A program made the translations under genes and the position numbers. Below, piece after piece: positions 19,117 through 27,871 of a DNA stretch of 64,000 bases (position 1 is its first letter; each line of letters opens with the position of its first letter). Below the pieces are notes generated by a model, which saw only the letters and a list, made by a program, of their open reading frames with translations, was not told where the DNA came from and did no database searches. The stretch spans positions 496,001 through 560,000 of the forward strand of contig JAXLUK010000003.1 in NCBI GenBank assembly GCA_046329555.1. The letters are read 5' to 3'. The stretch is from UBA1941 sp046329555 (GTDB lineage: Bacteria; Bacteroidota; Bacteroidia; Chitinophagales; LD1).

Positions 19117-21000
19117 CTACCAGCTCAAATCGTCGTCAAATTTAAATGACGGCTTTTCGCTTCTGTCGGTTGCTTTTATTGATGGCGCTTTAGGCTTATC
19201 CAGATAATCCGTCATTTTATTCTGCCGTTTTACCGGCTTCTTTTCAAAACCACCTCGGCCCACCTTATCCTGCCTTTCGCCACCAGATGGCGCATGAGCT
19301 GATTTATCGCGAGACTCAAATGATTTCCCCCGATGCTCTTTCCGAGGGCCTTGATGTTCACGTGGACCTGATTTAAAGTCGTTACGGCGAGGTGACTGAT
19401 GTTCGCGTGGCTTTCTGTCGCCACCACCTTGTTTATCCTTGGCCGGGGTAACCAGTGGTTTTCCTTTACCTGATTTGCGGTATACCGATAAAATCTTATC
19501 CGCATCCTCATTAGAAGTAGTTACAAAAGAAAAGGCATCAAACACCCGAATGTCGTGAATGGCGCCAGCATCAACCTGACATTCGTTAGCCAAAAACCTG
19601 GCCACACCGGCAGCGTTCATGCCATCGCGATGGCCTTTTGCTACAAACAAGCGGGCTTTACTTCTTACTGATTCCGATGCAACACTTTCAATTTCATGAT
19701 AGGTGTTGGCCAACAAAGATTCTTTTAATCCAAAACGTAACAAAGCGGCAACAACCATTTCGGCATTGCCATTTTCTTCCAAAAGTTCACGCGCTAAATC
19801 GCGGTAATCGGCTTCTGCACCTGATTCCATCAAGGCGTTCAATTCCGTCTTCACCTTCATGGTTTTTGTTTCAATCACATCATCCAGCGAAGGAACGTCC
19901 TCCTTTTCGATTTTAGCTTTCGAAATTTTTTGGATGTAAAACAAATCGCGCATTTCCGATGGCGATACGATGGAAATAGCCGTACCGTGTTTACCAGCCC
20001 GGCCTGTGCGACCGATACGATGCACATAACTTTCCGGATCTTGCGGAAGATTATAATTGATCACGTGGGTTAGGTCGTTCACATCAATTCCGCGTGCCGC
20101 CACATCAGTGGCAACCAAAATGTTAACCTTTTTCAATTTGAATTTCTTCAGAATGGTTTCGCGCTGCGATTGCGTTACGTCACCGTGAATGGCTTCGGCA
20201 TCGTAACCGCGCTCAATCAGTTTATCAGCCACCTGATCGGTTTCTGCCTTGGTTTTACAAAATACAATTCCGTAGAATTCCGGTTCTGTATCCAGCACAC
20301 GGCAAAGCGTAGAAAACCGATCGCGGTCGCGAACCTGAAAATACAACTGATCAACACGATCTGTGGTCACCTGTTGCTTTTGCACTTCCACTAAGTCATA
20401 ATCACGCATGAACGTCTTGGCCAATTTCAAAATGGCCGGAGGCATGGTTGCACTGAACAACAACATCCTTCTGTCTTTCGGAACAGTTTTGAGGATTTCA
20501 CGAACTTCTTCTTCAAAACCCATGTTCAGCATTTCATCGGCTTCATCCAACACTACATGCGTTACCTGATCTAATTTCAATGTGCCGCGATCCAAATGAT
20601 CGCGAACACGGCCCGGTGTGCCCACCACAATCTGAACACCCTTCTTCAATGCATTAATCTGCACAGAATAACTTTGACCGCCATAAACAGGTTGAACGAA
20701 TAATCGTTTCTGATTTTTAAACGACATAATTTCCTCAGCTACCTGAATGGCCAATTCCCGCGTAGGGCATAACACAATCGCCTGTACAGCGCGATTCGTA
20801 TCATCTAATTGCTCAATCAGTGGCAAGCCGAAAGCCGCCGTTTTTCCGGTGCCCGTTTGCGCTTGGCCTACAATGTCCTTCTTTCCGGTGAGTAATAGCG
20901 GAATCGTTTTTTCCTGAATTTCCGAAGGGGTTTCAAAACCTTTTTTGGTCAGCGCTTCCAATACGTTTTCACTCAAACCCAGCGCCCTGAATTTTTCCAT
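19117..21000 (-). CDS. DEAD-box ATP-dependent RNA helicase (DeaD/CsdA-like)
   Basis: 627-aa RNA helicase. It shows the Q motif region, Walker A AQTGTGKT, DEAD in VLDEADEML, the SAT motif and HRIGRTGRAG. A DbpA-type RNA-binding domain follows near residues 470-550 (IHDIRVFDAFSFV). The C-terminal ~90 residues are a basic, Arg/Lys/Gly/Gln-rich disordered tail. Expected roles are ribosome assembly and mRNA unwinding, often cold-linked. It is divergent from rnhA with 137 bp between. Confidence 0.95.
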   Translation of the reverse strand: MEKFRALGLSENVLEALTKKGFETPSEIQEKTIPLLLTGKKDIVGQAQTGTGKTAAFGLPLIEQLDDTNRAVQAIVLCPTRELAIQVAEEIMSFKNQKRLFVQPVYGGQSYSVQINALKKGVQIVVGTPGRVRDHLDRGTLKLDQVTHVVLDEADEMLNMGFEEEVREILKTVPKDRRMLLFSATMPPAILKLAKTFMRDYDLVEVQKQQVTTDRVDQLYFQVRDRDRFSTLCRVLDTEPEFYGIVFCKTKAETDQVADKLIERGYDAEAIHGDVTQSQRETILKKFKLKKVNILVATDVAARGIDVNDLTHVINYNLPQDPESYVHRIGRTGRAGKHGTAISIVSPSEMRDLFYIQKISKAKIEKEDVPSLDDVIETKTMKVKTELNALMESGAEADYRDLARELLEENGNAEMVVAALLRFGLKESLLANTYHEIESVASESVRSKARLFVAKGHRDGMNAAGVARFLANECQVDAGAIHDIRVFDAFSFVTTSNEDADKILSVYRKSGKGKPLVTPAKDKQGGGDRKPREHQSPRRNDFKSGPREHQGPRKEHRGKSFESRDKSAHAPSGGERQDKVGRGGFEKKPVKRQNKMTDYLDKPKAPSIKATDRSEKPSFKFDDDLSW

Positions 21001-21101
21001 TAATTTATTTTTACTGGTTACGGCAGCTGCCTGTAGTTCCCGGTAAAAAGTGATCCGAATAAAATACGCGGTGGGAAAGTTGGAGCAGCGTGCTCTGCAA
21101 A

Positions 21102-21133
21102 ATTGCGCCGCGAAGATAAGTAAAATATATTTG
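21102..21133 (+). promoter_or_regulatory. Predicted Bacteroidota promoter of rnhA
   Basis: TTG-type -33 box (21103-21105), a 20-nt spacer and a perfect TAnnTTTG -7 box (TATATTTG, 21126-21133). The -7 box ends only 4 nt before the rnhA ATG, so the transcript would be nearly or fully leaderless. Confidence 0.45.
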
Positions 21134-21137
21134 CCAA

Positions 21138-21605
21138 ATGCCAGTAGTTGAATTATACACCGATGGCGCAGCTCGTGGTAACCCCGGGCGTGGCGGTTAT
21201 GGCGTAGTGCTAAAATACGGCCATCATGAAAAAGAACTCGCCCAGGGTTATCAGTGCACCACTAACAACAGAATGGAGTTGTTGGCAGTAATCACAGGTT
21301 TGGAGGCGCTCAAGCAACCGGGATTGGAGGTGATGGTGTATAGCGATTCGAAATATGTCATCGACAGCATTACCAAGGGCTGGGTTTTCGGCTGGGAAAA
21401 AAAAGGATTCGCTCAGAAAAAAAATCCTGATTTGTGGCAACGATTCCTCAAAATCTATCGAAAACATCAGGTAAAATTCACTTGGGTTCGGGGTCATAAT
21501 GGCCATCACTTCAATGAACGTTGTGATCTATTAGCAACTAACGCCGCCGATTTTGGCCCGTGGCTGACCGATAACGGTTTTAACCCGGCTCAAAACCCAG
21601 AGTAG
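21138..21605 (+). CDS. rnhA: Ribonuclease HI
   Basis: 155-aa RNase HI, which cuts the RNA strand of RNA-DNA hybrids. The DEDD active site is visible: Asp in ELYTDGA near residue 9, Glu in NNRMELL, Asp in VYSDSKYV, and Asp in NERCDLLA. The segment VFGWEKKGF is a basic handle-like region. The length is standard for the family. Together with rnhB in this window the organism has both RNase H types. Confidence 0.96.
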   Translation: MPVVELYTDGAARGNPGRGGYGVVLKYGHHEKELAQGYQCTTNNRMELLAVITGLEALKQPGLEVMVYSDSKYVIDSITKGWVFGWEKKGFAQKKNPDLWQRFLKIYRKHQVKFTWVRGHNGHHFNERCDLLATNAADFGPWLTDNGFNPAQNPE

Positions 21606-21644
21606 TTTGCAACTTGGCTGGTTAATTCCTAACTTGCTATTGAA

Positions 21645-24398
21645 ATGAAACCTCTTGTTATGAAGGTGCGGGCAACTGCACTGTTATGGTGTTTGTTACT
21701 ATCTCACGAAATTTATGCCACCCACAACCGGGCCGGCGAGATTGTTTTCAAAGTAATCGCTCCTTTCCAAATTGAAGCAACCATCATTACGTATACCAAG
21801 GCCAGCAGTACCCAGGCCGATCGCGACAGCCTTACCTTGTATTGGGGCGATGGCGCTGTTACCGGTGTAGCACGCGTAAATGGCATTCCAGGAGGACCAT
21901 CGGGTATTCCACAAGGTGAATTCATCGGAAACGATATCAAAAAAAATCTCTACACCGCCAGGCACACCTACCCCGGTGCCGCTCCTGCGCCCAACAACTT
22001 TTACATTTTATCCATGCAGGATGTGAACCGTATCGCTTCCATCACCAACATTCAAAGTGGTTCTTCTGTAGACGTTCCTTTTTATATAGAAGATACCATT
22101 CGATTCCCTTCAGATCTTCCAAACATTGGCTTTAATTCATCGCCTGTTTTTCTCAATCCGCCCATCGACTTTGCCAATGTTGGCGATACGTTCTACCATA
22201 ATCCATTGGCTTATGACGCCGATGGCGATAGCATTACCTGGTCGCAAATTGTTCCACTGCAATCCAACGGTATTGTAGTGCCAGGTTATCAATATCCGGA
22301 AGAAGTTATTCCGGGTGTTACCAATAATGAATTTCTGAATCGCGCAACGGGTGAATATTTCTGGGCCGTGCCACAACAAGTGGGCATTTTCAATGTAGCC
22401 TTTTTAGTTCGGGAATACCGCCGGGGCTACTTGTTGAGTACGATCATTCGAGATATGCAGATTATTGTAGAACAGCACCCCAATAATCCGCCGCAAATCG
22501 CGAATTTGCGAGACACCTGCGTTCGCGCGGGAGACCCGTTACTGCAATTGGTTAAGGCCACTGATCCTGATGCCGGACAGCAAATCACCCTCACTGGCGA
22601 TGGTGGCCCTATGCGCGTTACGATTAATCCGGCCACCTTCCCGGCTGTAACCAGTCCAAGCCCGGTTCAAAGTACCTTTTCATGGAATACCGTTTGCGAT
22701 CATATTCAAAAACAGAATTACGTGGTGGTGTTCAAGGCAGAAGATAATTACAATGATCCAACGGGCGAGCCAAAACATCTGGTAGATATGGAAACGTGGC
22801 AAATTCACGTAATTCCGCCTCCGCCATTAAATGTGCAGGCTACCTATATCAATAAGAAAGTTCTGGTTCAATGGGATCGGTATAAATGTTCTTCGTTAAC
22901 CACATTCAGAGGTTTTTCTGTTTGGCGGAAAATTGAATCCAACCCGTTCACCCCTGATTATTGCGAAACGGGATTGGCGGGCCGTGGCTACACCAAGATT
23001 GCCGAACGCGTAACCGACACTTTCTTCTTCGATAGCGATGTCATTCGCGGTCAGAATGTATGCTACCGCATCCTGGCGCACTTCTCAAAAAAATCCCCCA
23101 ATGGCATTTTCGAGTATGATCAGCAGGAAAGTGTTCCTTCTAACGAAAGCTGCCTGATTCTTCCTTTCGACGTACCCGTGATTACCCATGTTAGCGTAAC
23201 CAGCACGGATGCGGCAACCGGTACCATGTATGTAGCCTGGACCAAACCCCGCGCCGGAGGGAATAGCCTGGATACGCTTATTAATCCACCACCCTATCGC
23301 TTTGATCTTTATCGAGGCGATGGATTGAGTTTTCAAAATCCCCAGCTCATCAACTCCGTTACGCAAAACAGCTACGCCGCACTGAACGATACTATCTTCA
23401 ATGACGCCAATTTGAATACCGCCAATAATCCGTACTCCTACAAGGTATTGTTCTACTCGCAGGCCGATACGGTTGGCGCTACCAACAGAGCATCTTCGGT
23501 TTATCTTAATGTGGTATCCAGCGATCAAACTTTATTGCTAAACTGGGATTATCAAGTACCCTGGACACAAGATTCATTTCAAGTTTTTAGAAAAAACAAT
23601 GGCACCGGAGTGTTTGCATACCGGGCTACAACTAACGTGGCAAATTATGTAGATACGGGATTAGTTAACGATAGTATCTATTGTTATTTTGTTCGTGCTT
23701 ACGGCCATTATTCTGCCGCTTTTATCACGCGTCCGTTAATCAATAATTCAGAAGAAAAATGTGGCGTCCCTGAGGATACAGTTCCGCCTTGTCCGCCTAA
23801 ATTACAGGTCACTAACGATTGCGGACAAGACGTAGATAGCTTTTCATTAGTTAACTATCTACGTTGGAGCATTGATAGTTGTGACGCTGATGTTGTTAAA
23901 TACCGAATCTATTACAGTGCTGACTCTGGAATTTTACAACTTATAGATAGTGTAGTAGGGATTAACAACAATGCCTACAATCATTTTCCTAAAGAAAATA
24001 TAGCTGGATGTTATGCAGTTACAGCAGTAGACCGGGTAGGAAATGAAAGCAGTAAGGCGAATCGGGTATGCATCGATAATTGTCCGGTTTACCAATTACC
24101 CAATACCTTCACGCCGAATGGTGATGGACAAAACGATTTGTTTACCCCAATCTATCCTTATCGTTTTGTTAGCCGGGTGGAGTTTAAAATTTTCAATCGC
24201 TGGGGCGATAAGATTTTCGAAACCACCGATCCAGATATCCGGTGGGATGGCACCGATCAGCGCATGCATACAGCGGTTAACGATGGCGTTTACTTTTACG
24301 CCGGTTATTATTTTGAAGAACACTTTGGACGCGAAACCAAGGTACCCCTTCCTCCCAACAAAGGCGGCGGCTTTATTCACCTCATTAGGGGAAAATGA
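21645..24398 (+). CDS. Large surface protein with fibronectin-like domains and gliding-type C-terminal domain
   Basis: 917-aa secreted protein. The second Met (at 21660) gives a better signal peptide (MKVRATALLWCLLLSHEIYA). The mature N-terminus begins THNRAGEIVFKV, the same start-domain type as SHVMGADLTFKC in the giant protein at 32.3 kb. Cadherin-like and FN3-like domains follow, each with paired Cys. The last ~85 residues (LPNTFTPNGDGQNDLF, FNRWGDKIFE, WDGT) are the gliding-associated T9SS type B domain. The probable role is cell-surface adhesion or matrix; no enzymatic motif is visible. Confidence 0.82.
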   Translation: MKPLVMKVRATALLWCLLLSHEIYATHNRAGEIVFKVIAPFQIEATIITYTKASSTQADRDSLTLYWGDGAVTGVARVNGIPGGPSGIPQGEFIGNDIKKNLYTARHTYPGAAPAPNNFYILSMQDVNRIASITNIQSGSSVDVPFYIEDTIRFPSDLPNIGFNSSPVFLNPPIDFANVGDTFYHNPLAYDADGDSITWSQIVPLQSNGIVVPGYQYPEEVIPGVTNNEFLNRATGEYFWAVPQQVGIFNVAFLVREYRRGYLLSTIIRDMQIIVEQHPNNPPQIANLRDTCVRAGDPLLQLVKATDPDAGQQITLTGDGGPMRVTINPATFPAVTSPSPVQSTFSWNTVCDHIQKQNYVVVFKAEDNYNDPTGEPKHLVDMETWQIHVIPPPPLNVQATYINKKVLVQWDRYKCSSLTTFRGFSVWRKIESNPFTPDYCETGLAGRGYTKIAERVTDTFFFDSDVIRGQNVCYRILAHFSKKSPNGIFEYDQQESVPSNESCLILPFDVPVITHVSVTSTDAATGTMYVAWTKPRAGGNSLDTLINPPPYRFDLYRGDGLSFQNPQLINSVTQNSYAALNDTIFNDANLNTANNPYSYKVLFYSQADTVGATNRASSVYLNVVSSDQTLLLNWDYQVPWTQDSFQVFRKNNGTGVFAYRATTNVANYVDTGLVNDSIYCYFVRAYGHYSAAFITRPLINNSEEKCGVPEDTVPPCPPKLQVTNDCGQDVDSFSLVNYLRWSIDSCDADVVKYRIYYSADSGILQLIDSVVGINNNAYNHFPKENIAGCYAVTAVDRVGNESSKANRVCIDNCPVYQLPNTFTPNGDGQNDLFTPIYPYRFVSRVEFKIFNRWGDKIFETTDPDIRWDGTDQRMHTAVNDGVYFYAGYYFEEHFGRETKVPLPPNKGGGFIHLIRGK

Positions 24399-24420
24399 AA
24401 AAGGAGTAGCACGCTACTCC
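24398..24420 (-). terminator. Intrinsic terminator of the LysM gene
   Basis: GGAGTAGC arms (24403-24410 and 24413-24420) form a tight hairpin. On the minus strand it is followed by TTTTTC. It lies between the convergent surface-protein and LysM genes. Confidence 0.7.
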
Positions 24421-24449
24421 CCTCTCTGTTATGACGAGTTAATATTAAT

Positions 24450-25535
24450 TTAATTCTCGGCGTAGCTGGCTATTTCAACCGTTGCCAAATCGTTGGTATT
24501 TAACTGACGTGCAATGGAATTAGACACTTTAATGGCAACGGCCCCATTAGCTTCGTTCAGCTTGCCTACCACCAAGGCGTAAGCAATCTTGCTGTTTTGA
24601 GGATTCGTTAATTTCAGGATGGTGCCTACCTCAGCTTTATCGTAATACGCCAGGTTCATGGTAGCCGGAATTGTTTTGGCCATTCCTGACTCCACCATCT
24701 TCTTCATACCCGAATACATATATTGGTAAAATATCTTCTCATAGTCATTGTCAGGCTCCTGAGGTTTTTCCTGGGCATTCAACTGCATGCGCTCATTCAC
24801 ACTTTCCACATGCCATTCTTTAATTTCTTTCCCAGTTGGATTTGCTTTGCTTGGTGCTACAACCCGTGAAGTACTGGTAAGCCCTTTACTGGATGCAGCG
24901 GCAGGTGCAGCAGCACCTTCATCAGCCATGGTCCAGGTATAACTTTTTACTTTTATCACGCTCTCATCCGTATTCCCGAACAAAGCTCCTTCAGGAAGGT
25001 GAACGGCTTTTCCGCTGGCCATAACAGCCTCCGGATCACTAATCGGCGTAACGGTGGTAGCACTTACCTTCAAATGCTGGCCAACTCTAATTTTTAAATC
25101 ACTCAAATTGTTCCAGGCCATCAAATCTTCCTGCGTAATACCGTGAGCCCGCGCGATACTGAAAACTGTTTCACCCTTAGTAACCACATGCGTAGTTTTC
25201 TCTTCGGTTATGATCTCGCTTGGAGGATTAACACTTAAACTTTTTACTTCTCCAGAGGTTTTGGCATGAGCAGTGGGTACTCCTGAAGGGCTTTCTGATT
25301 CCTGCGTAATCGCTGCAGAAGCCGGAATTCGGATTTGCTGCCCGACGCTGATTTTAAAATCTGAACCAATGGCCTCATTAAAGCGAGCTACTTCGTCGGG
25401 CTTTAATCCGTACTTTTTGGAAATAGAATATAGGGTCTGACCCTTTTCTACAGTGTGATTAATAAACTGCCCCGACGGATTGGCATATAACGATACCGTA
25501 CCGATGAGGGTTAAAAAGAATAACGTCTTTTTCAT
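24450..25535 (-). CDS. Secreted protein with two LysM peptidoglycan-binding domains
   Basis: 361-aa exported protein with signal peptide (MKKTLFFLTLIGTVSLYA). LysM1 is at about residues 27-71 (HTVEKGQTLYSISKKYGL) and LysM2 at 116-158 (HVVTKGETVFSIARAHGI). A linker rich in Ala/Ser/Thr/Pro follows, then a ~100-residue C-terminal domain (AYYDKAEVGTILKLTNPQN) that looks like the RlpA/double-psi-barrel-like domain of Bacteroidota LysM proteins. It should bind peptidoglycan in the periplasm; enzymatic activity is not evident. It is a single gene with a terminator at its 3' end. Confidence 0.85.
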   Translation of the reverse strand: MKKTLFFLTLIGTVSLYANPSGQFINHTVEKGQTLYSISKKYGLKPDEVARFNEAIGSDFKISVGQQIRIPASAAITQESESPSGVPTAHAKTSGEVKSLSVNPPSEIITEEKTTHVVTKGETVFSIARAHGITQEDLMAWNNLSDLKIRVGQHLKVSATTVTPISDPEAVMASGKAVHLPEGALFGNTDESVIKVKSYTWTMADEGAAAPAAASSKGLTSTSRVVAPSKANPTGKEIKEWHVESVNERMQLNAQEKPQEPDNDYEKIFYQYMYSGMKKMVESGMAKTIPATMNLAYYDKAEVGTILKLTNPQNSKIAYALVVGKLNEANGAVAIKVSNSIARQLNTNDLATVEIASYAEN

Positions 25536-25570
25536 TGTTAAGCGGTTATTGAAAGGAGTTTAATTATGTA

Positions 25571-25927
25571 TTATTCGACTATCACGACTCCTTCCCCTTT
25601 TCCCTGAGAAGTCATCATTTGATAGGTATAATTACCACTAGCCAGATCAGCCGTGTTCACGGTAAATGAATTTTGCCCCGGATGTTCCATCAGGTATTCT
25701 CTTTTTATCAAAGCTCCGTCGTTTGAAAACAAGAGCAACATCGCCTGCATACCACCGCTAGACGTGAAAGACAACGTTAAATGCTCGGGGCATGGAGGCG
25801 GACAATCTACCGCCGATGCCGATTTAGCAGCCATCGACTCAATTGTGTTATGCAGCATGTTTGCGTTAGCCGCATTGCTGAAATTGAAGGTAAAAAGGGC
25901 ACATCCGGTTAGAAAAAGTGTTTTCAT
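25571..25927 (-). CDS. Small secreted beta-sandwich protein, hypothetical
   Basis: 118 aa from the Met that opens a signal peptide (MKTLFLTGCALFTFNFSNAANA). An upstream in-frame Met would add 14 residues that do not fit a signal peptide. The C-terminal ~75 residues resemble the beta-sandwich fold of T9SS-type tails (LTLSFTSSGG, GNYTYQMMTSQG). A CPPPC motif precedes it. Function unknown; it could be a small exported structural or chaperone-like protein. Confidence 0.6.
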   Translation of the reverse strand: MKTLFLTGCALFTFNFSNAANANMLHNTIESMAAKSASAVDCPPPCPEHLTLSFTSSGGMQAMLLLFSNDGALIKREYLMEHPGQNSFTVNTADLASGNYTYQMMTSQGKGEGVVIVE

Positions 25928-26015
25928 AAAACAGCATTTTATACCCGTTATTACGAAATAGGCCATCATAAGTTACAAATCCCCTGAATTTTGCGGTATT
26001 CCTTATTATTGCATT

Positions 26016-26468
26016 ATGGCTAGTATTGAAGTAGAGATTAAACAGAAGCGATTTCGCAGTGAGCATGATAAAGCCCTTGTAAATGTGTTATATACGGCTA
26101 ATTGGATGTATAGCGCCAACGCCGCGGTATTAAAACAATATGGCATTACGCCTGAGCAGTTTAATGTGCTGAGAATATTAAGGGGATCTCATCCAAACTT
26201 GATGAAATTAGGAGATATCACCTCAAGAATGCTCGATAAAAATAGTAACGCAACCAGATTAGTAGAGAAACTGCGACTAAAACAATTGGTTCACCGCGAA
26301 ATCTGCCCTACCAATCGCCGACAAGTGGATATAACCATCACCGATGCGGGTCTAAAACTGTTAGAAGAAATTGATAGTCAATGGGAAAGTAAGTTTCAGC
26401 GCGGCTTGGCACTGTCAGCATCTGAAGCAGAACAATTAAACCATCTCCTCGACAAAATGCGCGGTTAG
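26016..26468 (+). CDS. MarR-family transcriptional regulator
   Basis: 150-aa winged-helix regulator. The core has YGITPEQFNVLRIL, the recognition region (LGDITSRMLDKNSNATRLVEKL) and the wing with a basic DRR-like element (CPTNRRQVDITITDAG). It probably binds DNA as a dimer and responds to a small molecule or oxidant. The pirin and YceI genes follow on the same strand. A pair of TGTnnnnACA sites in the 82-bp gap just downstream is a plausible target. Confidence 0.9.
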   Translation: MASIEVEIKQKRFRSEHDKALVNVLYTANWMYSANAAVLKQYGITPEQFNVLRILRGSHPNLMKLGDITSRMLDKNSNATRLVEKLRLKQLVHREICPTNRRQVDITITDAGLKLLEEIDSQWESKFQRGLALSASEAEQLNHLLDKMRG

Positions 26469-26499
26469 CAATAATATTTGTTAATCTACCTTTACTTTA

Positions 26500-26530
26500 T
26501 TTGTATATACATCTTTTGTTTATACATTTG
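26500..26530 (+). promoter_or_regulatory. Promoter of the pirin gene with two overlapping operator-like sites
   Basis: TTTG (26500-26503), 19 nt, then TACATTTG (26523-26530), a full match to the Bacteroidota -33/-7 pattern. Overlapping it are a perfect palindrome TGTATATACA (26502-26511) and a near copy TGTTTATACA (26517-26526), 15 bp apart. Confidence 0.6.
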
Positions 26531-26550
26531 TTCCATCAAAGTAATAAAAG

Positions 26551-27261
26551 ATGGAACTCATCATTCATAAAGCAGCAGAGCGCGGTCATGCCAATCACGG
26601 TTGGTTAAATGCCTGGCATTCTTTCAGTTTCGCCAATTTCTACGACCCCGCCAAAATTCAATTTGGCGCCCTACGCGTGCTGAACGATGACACCATTGCC
26701 CCGGGCATGGGGTTTGGGATGCATCCTCACAACAACATGGAGATTATCACGATTCCTTTGGAAGGCAGTGTACGTCACCGCGACAGCATGGGTAATGAAG
26801 GGTTGGTAAAAGCTGGCGAGGTGCAGGTGATGAGTGCCGGAACCGGAATTCTTCATTCCGAAGTCAACGGTTCAACAGTAGAGCCGTTAAAGCTTTTTCA
26901 AATCTGGATTTTCCCGGAAAAAGAGCAACTGACTCCGCGTTACAACCAAAAATCATTTGATACAGCAAATCGCAGCCAGCACTGGCAGTTGCTGGTTTCG
27001 GCAGATGGCAGCCAGAACAGTCTGACAATTCATCAGAAAGCGCGCATCGCAAGAGCCACGATTGAAGCCGGCCAAGCCCTCTCCTACCCGGTGCATCATG
27101 AGGGAAATGGTATTTATCTGATGGTTGTTGAAGGATCTGCAGCAGTTTTGGGTTTAACCTTAAGCCGTAGGGATGCCATTGGATTAACCGATGCTTCCGC
27201 AGTGGAAATACACGCAACAGAAAAAACTGAGGTGCTCGTCCTGGAGGTTCCCATGAATTAA
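26551..27261 (+). CDS. Pirin-family protein (YhhW-like bicupin)
   Basis: 236-aa protein of the pirin family, related to E. coli YhhW, some members of which have quercetin 2,3-dioxygenase activity in vitro. The N-terminal cupin carries the metal-binding pattern HPHNNMEIIT plus a later His and Glu (GILHSEVN). The second cupin-like half is more degenerate. Cytoplasmic. It is placed after a MarR gene and 24 bp before yceI, suggesting a stress- or metabolite-controlled unit. The physiological substrate is not known. Confidence 0.9.
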   Translation: MELIIHKAAERGHANHGWLNAWHSFSFANFYDPAKIQFGALRVLNDDTIAPGMGFGMHPHNNMEIITIPLEGSVRHRDSMGNEGLVKAGEVQVMSAGTGILHSEVNGSTVEPLKLFQIWIFPEKEQLTPRYNQKSFDTANRSQHWQLLVSADGSQNSLTIHQKARIARATIEAGQALSYPVHHEGNGIYLMVVEGSAAVLGLTLSRRDAIGLTDASAVEIHATEKTEVLVLEVPMN

Positions 27262-27285
27262 TACGTAAACAAACCAATTAAATAT

Positions 27286-27819
27286 ATGAGCACAACAACA
27301 TGGTCTATCGACCCAACCCACAGTGAAATCTTGTTCAAAGTAAAGCACCTGATGATCAATTCGGTTACGGGTCGCTTCAACAAATTTGAAGGACAATTAA
27401 CCAGTACCGCCGAGGATTTTAGCGGTGCCAACATTTCCTTTAGTGCCGACGTTGCCTCCATAGATACCAATATGGAAATGCGCGACAACCACTTGCGCAG
27501 CGATGATTTTTTTGCTGCAGAAAAATATCCTCAGATACGTTTTTCCAGTACCCGTTTTGAGAAAACCGGTGCAGATACCTATCGTCTTACCGGTGATTTT
27601 ACCATTCGCGATATCACCCGCCCCATTGAGTTAGCAGTAGAATATCAAGGTACCGCTACCGACTTTTATGGTAACACTAAAGCCGGATTTGAGTTAACAG
27701 GCAAAATCAGCCGAAAAGAATTTGGTTTGGTTTGGAATGGCGTAACTGAATCAGGCGGTATCGTTGTTGGTGATGAAGTGAAGCTGACGGCCAACGTACA
27801 GTTGAAAAAAGAAGCGTAA
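27286..27819 (+). CDS. YceI-family lipocalin-like protein
   Basis: 177-aa YceI-like beta-barrel with the usual start TTWSIDPTHSEILFKVKHLM and the AxIxFSADVASIDT and NHLRSDDFFAAEKYP segments. The family fold binds isoprenoid-type ligands. There is no signal peptide, so this copy is probably cytoplasmic. It is likely cotranscribed with the pirin gene and ends before a strong terminator. Confidence 0.93.
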   Translation: MSTTTWSIDPTHSEILFKVKHLMINSVTGRFNKFEGQLTSTAEDFSGANISFSADVASIDTNMEMRDNHLRSDDFFAAEKYPQIRFSSTRFEKTGADTYRLTGDFTIRDITRPIELAVEYQGTATDFYGNTKAGFELTGKISRKEFGLVWNGVTESGGIVVGDEVKLTANVQLKKEA

Positions 27820-27842
27820 TTGTGACATCATTCTGAACTGTG

Positions 27843-27871
27843 AACCGCCTGCCGCACGCAGGCGGTTTTTT
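27843..27871 (+). terminator. Intrinsic terminator after yceI
   Basis: AACCGCCTGC (27843-27852) pairs with GCAGGCGGTT (27858-27867) over a 5-nt loop, followed by a T-run. It ends at the stop of the convergent lptG gene and could also work for the minus strand. Confidence 0.85.
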
